Of a stretch of 64,000 nucleotides of DNA, positions 58,447-64,000 are shown one piece after another (position 1 is the stretch's first letter; each line of letters opens with the position of its first letter). The stretch covers positions 18,786 to 82,785 of the forward strand of contig NZ_JAGSXH010000017.1 in the NCBI RefSeq assembly GCF_018283645.1, given 5' to 3'. The DNA is from Actinocrinis puniceicyclus (lineage in GTDB: Bacteria; Actinomycetota; Actinomycetes; Streptomycetales; Catenulisporaceae). The notes below the pieces were generated by a model. That model saw nothing but the letters and a program-made list of their open reading frames with translations, was not told the origin of the DNA and searched no databases. Both the position numbers and the translations under genes were made by a program.

Positions 58447-59100
58447 TCACCAGCCCCCATGCGGCTCCGGCGCCATTTCATCGATCATCAACTCTCCGGT
58501 GTAGAGCGCCTTGACCGCGCTCTCCAGGTCGAGATCGCCGCGAAGCCGCCCCAGGCTGCCGTCGTACGTCACCCGGCCGTGGTCGATCGCGACGACGCGC
58601 GAGCACAGCCGCTCGATGTCGCCCACGTCGTGCGTGGTCAGCAAGATAGTCGTACCCTTATTCACGTTGAGTTCGTGCAGGAAGTCGCGCACGACGTGCT
58701 TGGAGACGATGTCGAGCCCGATGGTCGGCTCGTCGAGGTACACGATCGCCGGGTCGTGCAGCAGCGCCGCGGTGATGTCGCCGCGCATCCGCTGGCCGAG
58801 GCTCAACTGCCGGACCGGCTGATCGAGCAGCGGCCCGAGATCCAGCGCGTCCACGTAGAAATCCAGGTTCTCGCGGTATCTGGCCGGCGCAATCCGGTAC
58901 AGGCGCTGGATGAGCGCGAACGAGTCACGCAGCGGCAGATCCCACCACAGCGTCGTGCGCTGCCCGAAAACGACGCCGATCCGGCGCGCGAGACCGACCC
59001 GGTCGCGCTGGGGTTCGAGCCCTGCGACGCGCAGCGTGCCGGAACTGGGCATGAGAATCCCGGTCAGCATCTTGATGGTTGTCAAGCCTAGCCGACACAC
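58447..59100 (-). pseudogene. ABC exporter ATPase truncated within Walker A
   Basis: The recognisable sequence begins at about 59085 with TTIKMLTGILMPSSGTLRVAGLEP, which in intact proteins directly follows GxNGAGKS. It continues RRIGVVFGQRTTLWWDLPLRDSFALI (the subgroup's Q-loop), LSLGQRMRGDITAALLHDPAIVYLDEPTIGLD and TTHDVGDIERLC. About 60 N-terminal residues and the P-loop are gone; upstream in the same frame are TAG AAA TAG codons and only a GTG adding five unrelated residues. It cannot bind ATP normally. This VFGQR-x-x-LWWDLP subgroup pairs with the two-permease type at 54568-56206. Confidence 0.85.
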
Positions 59101-59521
59101 CTATTTCTAGCTGGGGTGATAGCCGCGCTGCTGGTCACGGGCCATTCTGCTGAGCCGCGCTCATGCCTCGGGCTGAGGTCGGGTGCGTCTCCTCAGCGGC
59201 AGTCTGTGACTTGCTGGGCGGCGGGCGGCCCTGTCAGGACACGTCGTCCCGTCTTGTCAGGGCCGCCCGTTGTCCGGCACCCTCTGGGGCCGCTGAGAAG
59301 ATGCACCCGACCGACCCACCCGACCACCCACCTACCGGCGGTCACCGGCAAGAACGGCTGCGCGGCTACATCTCCGAGGCGGCAACTGCCTTGTCCGGTT
59401 GCTGCGTGTGGATGGTACCGATCAGCTCACGCGGCTGCCCGGTGTCGGGGTGCAGGAAGATGCGGATCGGGGCTTTGGACCCGTGGAGCGTTGGTCATGC
59501 TCTTCTCATTCGGTAGGTGGT
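59101..59521. other. Boundary region of the accessory segment, mostly noncoding
   Basis: Base composition becomes less GC-extreme from here. The inverted repeat at 59222-59269 is listed separately. On the minus strand, about 59486-59366 reads KAPIRIFLHPDTGQPRELIG, then TIHTQQPDKAVAASEM and stop, which looks protein-like but has no start codon; it may be a gene fragment. Nothing else was recognised. Confidence 0.4.
59222..59269. terminator. Inverted repeat, probable terminator
   Basis: CGGGCGGCCCTG (59222-59233) and CAGGGCCGCCCG (59258-59269) are perfect complements with a 24-base spacer that itself contains partly paired CAGGAC/GTCTTG. It could end the minus-strand genes arriving from the right. 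Confidence 0.5.
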
Positions 59522-59785
59522 CTATCGGATGCGGCCCGCTGGGACGTGGGGTTCGCAGCGGGACGGGCTGGCGGGCCGTGGCTCGCCCGGCGTCGGGCCA
59601 GGTGTACTTCGGCGGTGTCGGGCAGCGCGGGAGCGCTGTTGGTGTTCATGGCTGAGGCGTTCGAGCCCTGCGATGATGCGTTGCAGGGTGGCTTGGTCCA
59701 CGGGCGGAGGCTGTGCGGGCCGCCAGAGGTAGGGCAAGGGTGGCCGGACGGCTTCCCAAAGCAGGGGGCACCAAGGCGGGTGCAC
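59522..59785 (-). CDS. Small hypothetical protein behind the XRE regulator
   Basis: If GTG 59785 is used, the protein has 87 residues. It begins MHPPWCPLLWEAVRPPLPYLWRP, contains the plausible helix VDQATLQRIIAGLERLSHEHQQ, and ends in a low-complexity Pro/Arg tail. The start is five bases after the XRE stop, so co-translation is possible. Coding evidence is weak, because an overlapping frame (ATG near 59650, MNTNSAPALPDTAEVHLARRR) also looks reasonable. Confidence 0.35.
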   Translation of the reverse strand: MHPPWCPLLWEAVRPPLPYLWRPAQPPPVDQATLQRIIAGLERLSHEHQQRSRAARHRRSTPGPTPGEPRPASPSRCEPHVPAGRIR

Positions 59786-59790
59786 GGCGT

Positions 59791-60336
59791 TCAATCGCTC
59801 TGTGCGGTTGCGGACAGTGCGCGCGCCGCGGCGAGGGCCGCGCTGAAGTACCGTTGTGCTCCGGCGGCGTCCCCGCTGCCCAACGCCAGCCAGCCGCCGA
59901 GTGCTGCCGCTTGACCTCCCGCTACCAGTTGTCCGCCGATGCGTGCAAGGCGCTCGTCTTCCTCGCCCGGCGCCCGCTTCAGTTCGCGTTGCATGCGGTC
60001 GAGCGGTCCCGCCGCCGTGTCGGGGTTGACGGTTGGGCGGGCGGATCGCTGTGGCTGGCTGTACTCGTTGCGATACATCGCCAGCCCCAGCTGTTGATGC
60101 GAGAGTCCGGTTACGGCTTGAAGTGCGCGCCCGTATTGGGGCCTGCACCAGGCGTGCTCGCCGGATTCCCATTTCTGCACGAGCCGCTTGGTCGCCTTGT
60201 TCGGCTCGCCCGCTGCCTCTCCGGCCTTGCGCAGTGCTCCCGCGAACTCGCTTTGTGACATGCCCAGCCCGATGCGTACCCGTCGCAGCGCCTTGTTGGG
60301 CACGCGTTGCTCAGCCGCGATCGTCACGACCTGCAC
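59791..60336 (-). CDS. XRE-family helix-turn-helix regulator
   Basis: A 181-residue protein. The Cro/C1-type domain reads LRRVRIGLGMSQSEFAGALRKAGEAAGEPNKATKRLVQKWESGEHAWCRPQYGRALQAVTGLS. It has an insertion between helices 2 and 3 that is seen in a group of actinobacterial XRE proteins. The C-terminal 80 residues are helical and Ala-rich (DRMQRELKRAPGEEDERLARIGGQLVAGG), possibly for dimerisation. Regulators of this group commonly sit in mobile or accessory DNA. Its targets are unknown. Confidence 0.82.
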   Translation of the reverse strand: MQVVTIAAEQRVPNKALRRVRIGLGMSQSEFAGALRKAGEAAGEPNKATKRLVQKWESGEHAWCRPQYGRALQAVTGLSHQQLGLAMYRNEYSQPQRSARPTVNPDTAAGPLDRMQRELKRAPGEEDERLARIGGQLVAGGQAAALGGWLALGSGDAAGAQRYFSAALAAARALSATAQSD

Positions 60337-60484
60337 CCCTCCTCGAATAAATCAATAGCCTGGTTTATCTGCCGGAAGCGTCGAGCGCCTATGCGGCTTG
60401 TTGCCGGGTCGTGTTCGTCTTCGCGCGCATGACCGGAACGCCGCGCGTTTGCCGCACGTGCATAAGGTGCGCCGCTGGGGGCGG

Positions 60485-60727
60485 TCATCGGCGGCCAGTT
60501 GGGTACGCGGCCCAAGCCGCGTCGTAGATCGCGTTCTGGGTGAGCGCGATCGGGTCGCGAATCGGGATAGGGCATGGGATTCCGGTGCTTGCGACGACTT
60601 CGACGATGGTCCAACTGTGCGAGAAGTAGTACTGGCGAGCGTTGGCCTCGGCGCGCTGGAGGTCCTCTGCGGTGCACCCCCACACGCGAAGAATGACGCG
60701 GGCCGGTGCTCGCGTTGCCACGATCAT
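60485..60727 (-). CDS. Small protein, paralogue of its upstream neighbour
   Basis: An 80-residue protein, ATG 60727 overlapping the previous stop as ATGA. ARVILRVWGCTAEDLQRAEANARQYYFSHSWTIVEVV aligns with VQVFMRIWGRAGQDADRAEATARETAEARNWEITGV of the upstream gene, and both end in a D/A-AWxxAWAxY box. The fold looks like a small ferredoxin-like alpha/beta unit. The function is unknown. Confidence 0.65.
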   Translation of the reverse strand: MIVATRAPARVILRVWGCTAEDLQRAEANARQYYFSHSWTIVEVVASTGIPCPIPIRDPIALTQNAIYDAAWAAYPTGRR

Positions 60728-60960
60728 GAGATTTCCTCACTGCTGTACACAGCCCATGCCCGGTTCCACGCGTCGCCTTGATCGAGCGCGTGTCGGTCGT
60801 TGCGCGGAACGGTGCGGAGCCCGCCCACCGTGCGATTCACGCCGGTGATCTCCCAGTTGCGCGCCTCGGCCGTTTCGCGTGCGGTTGCCTCGGCCCTGTC
60901 GGCGTCTTGTCCGGCGCGGCCCCAAATGCGCATGAAGACTTGGACGCGCTGCGTGGTCAC
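60724..60960 (-). CDS. Small protein, first of a tandem paralogous pair
   Basis: A 78-residue protein, GTG 60960. See the following gene for the shared R-[VI]-W-G, RAEA-x-A and AWAVY motifs. It is transcribed divergently from the GntR gene at 61075, through a region with two copies of a TATGAC-x-TATG motif, so the pair is probably under that regulator's control. Confidence 0.65.
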   Translation of the reverse strand: MTTQRVQVFMRIWGRAGQDADRAEATARETAEARNWEITGVNRTVGGLRTVPRNDRHALDQGDAWNRAWAVYSSEEIS

Positions 60961-60978
60961 GCGAACCCCGTCCGGCGG

Positions 60979-61056
60979 TTATGACATATGCCATTGCCTG
61001 CCCATAGAGTGCCCGCACAGACACTGCGAGTCAAGGGTTATGCCATAAGTCATAGG
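60979..61056. promoter_or_regulatory. Inverted pair of GntR-type sites between divergent genes
   Basis: TTATGACATATGCCAT (60979-60994) and, in opposite orientation, CCTATGACTTATGGCATAA (complement of 61038-61056) share TATGAC-x-TATG-x-CAT. They lie between the small-protein operon and the GntR gene. They resemble the operators of KorSA-type GntR repressors on integrative plasmids (analogy). Confidence 0.55.
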
Positions 61057-61074
61057 TGGTGTACCGTGCCGCGT

Positions 61075-61839
61075 ATGGAGATCCGACGAGTCAGCGCCTA
61101 CCGGGCTGTTGCCGACGCGATCCGCGTTGACATCGAGGCGGGCGTCTACCCGCGCGGCAGCCAGTTGCCGCCGCAGGAGGAGCTGGCTTTTCGCTACCGC
61201 GTCAATCAGGCGACGGTCAGCCGTGCCCTGCGCGTCCTCAACGCATGCGGGCTCACTATCAACCGACGAGGATTGAGGTCAATCGTCATGCCTATCCCGC
61301 CCCTCGTACGAGACGCGTCAGCGCGCTATCGCCGGGCAGCTCGTGAACAGAACGGCGCTGGTGGCGCCTACGACGCGCAGATCAAGGCCCTTGGCCTGGA
61401 ACCGCGTGTAGAGCTGGATGTTCGCCGTGTTGTGCCGCCTGCGCGGGTGGCACAGATTCTCGGAATCCCGGCTGATGAGGAATCCGCGATCGTGCGCGCC
61501 CGGGTCATGTGGGCTGCTGATACGGTGACTCAGCTCGCGGACTCGTATGTACCTACGGCGCTGTTTGGTGGCTCCGTCCTGGAGCAGGTCGATGAAGGCG
61601 TCGGCGGCATGATCAGCCGCATGGCCGAACTTGGCTACCCGCAGGCGTACGTCACGGAGGAGCGCACTGGTCGACCGCCGACGCCGGAAGAAATGGCGGC
61701 GCTTCAGATCACCGAAGATCAGCATATCTTCGTGATTGAGCACGTCGGATGGACGGCAGACGATCGTGCCGTAGAGGTGACGGTGCACACGATGCCCCAG
61801 GGCTTGTGGATCGAGCGTACGCGGTTCGAGATCGACTGA
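61075..61839 (+). CDS. GntR-family regulator with UTRA-type effector domain
   Basis: A 254-residue protein, ATG 61075 (in-frame GTG 61066 also possible). The N-terminal winged helix is VADAIRVDIEAGVYPRGSQLPPQEELAFRYRVNQATVSRALRVLNACGL, with an incomplete wing. The UTRA domain covers about 85-250: ALGLEPRVELDVRRVVPPARVAQILGIPADEESAIVRARVMWAADTVTQLADSYVP, ITEDQHIFVIEHVGWTADDRAVEVTVHTMPQGLW. HutC/KorSA-type repressors have this layout. It probably represses itself and the divergent small-protein/XRE operon through the paired sites at 60979-61056. Confidence 0.9.
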   Translation: MEIRRVSAYRAVADAIRVDIEAGVYPRGSQLPPQEELAFRYRVNQATVSRALRVLNACGLTINRRGLRSIVMPIPPLVRDASARYRRAAREQNGAGGAYDAQIKALGLEPRVELDVRRVVPPARVAQILGIPADEESAIVRARVMWAADTVTQLADSYVPTALFGGSVLEQVDEGVGGMISRMAELGYPQAYVTEERTGRPPTPEEMAALQITEDQHIFVIEHVGWTADDRAVEVTVHTMPQGLWIERTRFEID

Positions 61840-62253
61840 CGGTCTCCCCCCGTGCGTGCGACGGCCCTCGGATAATCTCCGGGGGTCGTCGGCGTTCTTA
61901 GGCTGCATGGTGGGCTAAGAGCAGAGGCGGCCGGCGCCGCAGTCGTTCTTAACCGCGGGGCGGCGGCCGGTGGTGACCGGTGGTGCGGTGACCACAGCCG
62001 AGGGCGTGTGCCGACAACGCTGTGAGCACGGTGGCGCGTGACAACGGCACAGCTGTAGATGGTTCCGCGTGTGATCGGGTGCCGGGGGGCGCTCGCGCCG
62101 CCAGCGGCGCTCCAGTACCGCATGCCTGAGCGATCATCGGCAGGCGTCAATTGGCCAAATGGCTGGCGGCGGCCTGTCGTCCATGATCCGACGCTTCTGA
62201 GTGATCATGGATGGTCGCGCTCAGGGCGGCGCACTTGGAGCCACGAGGTTCTG
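61840..62253. other. Noncoding region with an inverted repeat
   Basis: About 410 bases without a convincing gene. It includes the inverted repeat at 62181-62210 and a weaker one near 61895-61922 (GTTCTTAG/CTAAGAGC). Confidence 0.4.
62181..62210. repeat. Inverted repeat CCATGATC/GATCATGG
   Basis: Perfect 8-base arms at 62181-62188 and 62203-62210 around 14 bases. GATCATCG also occurs at about 62131. It may be a protein-binding or recombination site; no function can be assigned. Confidence 0.4.
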
Positions 62254-62595
62254 TCAATCGGTGGGCTTGAGTGGCTGGTACCCGATGCAGGCTTCCGCAG
62301 GGGTTCCGGGCACCGGGAGCACCGGCCACGCGACGTAGACGGCTTCGGCCGGTGTCGCTCTAGCCCAGGCGACGACGGCTTCGTAGTCGCCGTCAAAGGA
62401 GGCGTGGCCTACCCGTGCGCCGTTCTCGTCAGGCTCAGGATATTCGTCTTGCCAGAGCGCCGAGCACTTCTCTTCGGACCTGTAGGTGATCCACACGTGT
62501 CCGTGGCCGGGCCGTGGCGCGCCGAACCGCTCGGTGCGACCACCGAGCGGCCCGGTCTCTCCGGTTGGGTAACGTCTGATGACCGGTCGGCTCAT
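62254..62595 (-). CDS. Small hypothetical protein
   Basis: A 113-residue soluble protein, ATG 62595 (MSRPVIRRYPTGETGPLGG). Blocks GHGHVWITYRSEEKCSALWQDEYPEPDENG and HASFDGDYEAVVAWARATPAEAVYVAWPVLP look like a compact alpha/beta protein with conserved Trp and acidic residues. No family was recognised. It is followed by no further gene on its strand until the small-protein pair. Confidence 0.6.
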   Translation of the reverse strand: MSRPVIRRYPTGETGPLGGRTERFGAPRPGHGHVWITYRSEEKCSALWQDEYPEPDENGARVGHASFDGDYEAVVAWARATPAEAVYVAWPVLPVPGTPAEACIGYQPLKPTD

Positions 62596-62644
62596 GCCTC
62601 CCACGATCACAGGCGTTGCGTCACCGGTCAACTCGCGGTGACGG

Positions 62645-63445
62645 TTACCCGTTGATCGGTGAGGAGGTCCATCCCGAACCCTGCGGGTTGCCGCCGGTGT
62701 CTGTGACTGCGCCGAAGCAGTGGCCGATGGAGCACGAGGTGAAGGTCACGCTGTGCGCGTAGAGGTACCAACTGCCCGGGTAGCCGGGCACCGCCCAGAG
62801 CCACTGGTGCATGATGGTCGCGTAGGTGACGGTTGCGGGGTTGGAGGTGTACCCACCATTGGGCCAGATGATCGTCTGGCCTGGTGGCACCGCGCCCCAG
62901 ATGTAGTCCTTGTAGGTCGCGCCGCCACTGTCGACACAGCCGTTGGGGCAGCCTGCGCTGTAGTACTCGCGTTCCCCGGTCATCCATAGGGCGGACAGGC
63001 CGCCGGTCATACGGGACTGGAATGGGTTCGACTTCGACGTGTTGCCGCTTAGCGTGTCCTCGACGTAGAGGTCGACGCTGCCGAGGTTGGTGGTGCCGTA
63101 GCCGTAGCTGCCGACGGCTTCGTACCACTCGACGGTGCTGCTGTGCACTGTCCAGCAGCCGAAGGCCGAGCAGTTGCCCGTGTCGGCCGGACTTGCGAGG
63201 CCGAGTGCGGTTGCGGCGTGCTGGCGTTGCGCAGCGCTCGGAGTGGCCAGGCAGAGCCAGGCGCCGGAGCGCGCGGAGACGGACTTGCCGCACTGCGCCC
63301 CGCCCGTTGCCGAGACAGCGAAGTTGCCGGAGTAGCTGCGGATGTGCGTCGGCGCGGTTGCGGCACTGGCGCTCGACATCGGAGCGCCGAGCGTCGCGAG
63401 GCCGAGAGCCGCCACGACCAGTGCAGACCTGAGTCTTGTTATCAA
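62645..63445 (-). CDS. Secreted protein of unknown function
   Basis: A 266-residue exported protein. The start is TTG 63445, because GGGGAGAGG lies just upstream and the signal peptide MITRLRSALVVAALGLATLG with ASA at its end begins there. The mature part has eight or more Cys (GGAQCGKS, GAWLCLATPS, GNCSAFGCWT, AGCPNGCVDSGG, TSCSIGHCFG), consistent with several disulfides, and aromatic-rich blocks such as STVEWYEAVGSYGYGTTNLGSVDLYVED and MHQWLWAVPGYPGSWYLYAH. It is probably a beta-rich secreted domain. No family was recognised. Confidence 0.75.
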   Translation of the reverse strand: MITRLRSALVVAALGLATLGAPMSSASAATAPTHIRSYSGNFAVSATGGAQCGKSVSARSGAWLCLATPSAAQRQHAATALGLASPADTGNCSAFGCWTVHSSTVEWYEAVGSYGYGTTNLGSVDLYVEDTLSGNTSKSNPFQSRMTGGLSALWMTGEREYYSAGCPNGCVDSGGATYKDYIWGAVPPGQTIIWPNGGYTSNPATVTYATIMHQWLWAVPGYPGSWYLYAHSVTFTSCSIGHCFGAVTDTGGNPQGSGWTSSPING

Positions 63446-63928
63446 TACCTCTCCCCGAATAGGACGGGTGGTGCTTACGCCACGCGCCGACTAAATCAGG
63501 GCTCGTTGTCCGCTGTCAAGCTAATTGTTATCGAACAACGACACAGCGTGGCCGATGCGGTGAGTGAGTACGGCAGGGCGATGGCCGGTCTACTGCGCGG
63601 ACACGTCGCATACCCGGCCAACACCTGGCGATCGCTAATGGCCTGACACTTTGACTTGCGGCCGGTGCCGGGCTGCGTTCCGCCGCTTCCGAACGATCAC
63701 GGGTGTTCGCTTGTCGGCCTGCGCGCGTCGGTGGGGCGCGGGCGCGCGCTTGCGCGCGAACGGCGCCCCAGCGCCGCACGCGCAAGCGCAAGGGCGCGCG
63801 GCCGGGTCCCGTCAGCGCGCGGCGGCGGCGCGAAGCGCCGCCGCCCTTGAGTCAGTAAAGATATATTGCGGAAACCAGGATCCCGGATAGCGTATCAATA
63901 CACTGATGATTGGGCTGGCGGGGGTCGG
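63446..63928. other. Spacer, no gene recognised
   Basis: It includes an operator-like palindrome TTGTTATCGAACAA (63525-63538) within 100 bases of the secreted-protein start, and the terminator-like hairpin at 63821-63845. A short open frame to 63646 ending NTWRSLMA is possible but has no start with a ribosome site. Confidence 0.4.
63821..63845. terminator. Hairpin near the right edge
   Basis: GGCGGCGGCGC (63821-63831) and GCGCCGCCGCC (63835-63845) pair perfectly around GAA. It lies about 85 bases past the end of the partial minus-strand gene and could terminate it. Confidence 0.55.
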
Positions 63929-64000
63929 CTACAGGGTCAGGATTGCGGTAGGGGTGCGTGTGCCGGGATCTGCGTTGAGGGCTTCGATGCGGTCGGCGGG
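63929..64000 (-). CDS. C-terminal end of a gene that starts outside the window
   Basis: The frame is open from the window edge to TAG at 63929-63931. It reads PADRIEALNADPG, then TRTPTAILTL and stop. Only 23 residues are visible, too few to identify a family. Coding is supported by codon composition and by the hairpin downstream. Confidence 0.4.
   Translation of the reverse strand, partial: PADRIEALNADPGTRTPTAILTL

Noticed and set aside
59085..59160. tRNA gene or att site at the island edge
   Set aside because: No cloverleaf, no GTTCGANTC arm and no direct repeat pair could be found by eye.
59116..59655. A 179-codon plus-strand frame
   Set aside because: Composition is Arg/Gly/Cys-biased with no motif or ribosome site, and it crosses the inverted repeat at 59222-59269.
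62059..62655. A 198-codon plus-strand frame opposite the small gene at 62254-62595
   Set aside because: Both strands are open, but the minus-strand protein has a more ordinary composition and a compact domain-like pattern; the plus frame is Arg/Gly/His-rich.

Overview
The window is very GC-rich DNA with actinobacterial traits: frequent GTG starts, GTGA/ATGA gene overlaps, CBM2-type secreted glycosidases, a PASTA-less Ser/Thr kinase, a WXG100 cassette, DUF6458/DUF3040 membrane proteins and many GntR/TetR/LacI/XRE regulators. It fits a saprophytic filamentous actinomycete (Streptomyces/Catenulispora-like). The genus cannot be fixed from sequence alone. No rRNA, tRNA or CRISPR array was seen.

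Layout. 1-9.1 kb: a lipoprotein cut by the window edge, a cytochrome P450, a CBM2-linked secreted protein, a class I methyltransferase, small housekeeping-like ORFs, a membrane-bound SGNH hydrolase, coaA with a trailing CBS-domain fragment, and a STAS anti-sigma antagonist. 9.2-19.4 kb: an MFS transporter, a GH12-CBM2 endoglucanase, a receptor-type Ser/Thr kinase, a flavin reductase behind a DtxR/IdeR-type iron box, and a 915-residue caspase-fold protein whose catalytic His position is Tyr. 20-26 kb: a polysaccharide-degrading block, with a GH16 enzyme (frameshifted before its ricin-type lectin) coupled to a large multidomain GH3 enzyme and preceded by a LacI-type palindrome. 26-35 kb: an RNA methyltransferase-like protein, secreted/membrane proteins, fumarase divergent from a lactate 2-monooxygenase-like enzyme, an EF-hand protein and an AidB-like acyl-CoA dehydrogenase.

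35.1-39.1 kb is the most unusual part. A four-gene WXG100 cassette has been duplicated together with its leader and a piece of the upstream dehydrogenase gene. For every gene one copy is intact and the other is reduced by in-frame internal deletions. The reduced copies keep their start, their stop and the 4-base overlap with the next gene. The only nonsense mutation lies in the last gene, which has nothing downstream to couple to.

39-50 kb: arfB, a small secreted protein preceded by what looks like the 5' half of a group II intron, a LysR-controlled operon with a broken third gene, an APC permease, a 203-bp element with 23-bp terminal inverted repeats that supplies the stop codon of a TetR gene, the TetR/DHA2 efflux pair, and a PrmC-like methyltransferase. 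50.6-53.1 kb: an eroded arabinose locus, with C-terminal pieces of a LacI regulator and of AraD, two ara-type palindromes and an intact araA. 53.5-59.1 kb: a TIGR01777 epimerase, two ABC-2 permeases, a YtrABC-like GntR/ATPase/permease operon, and an ABC ATPase cut within its Walker A motif. 59.1-64 kb: a compositionally different, sparsely coding region with XRE and GntR regulators, tandem small paralogues and a secreted protein. It reads as accessory DNA whose left edge coincides with the truncated ATPase.
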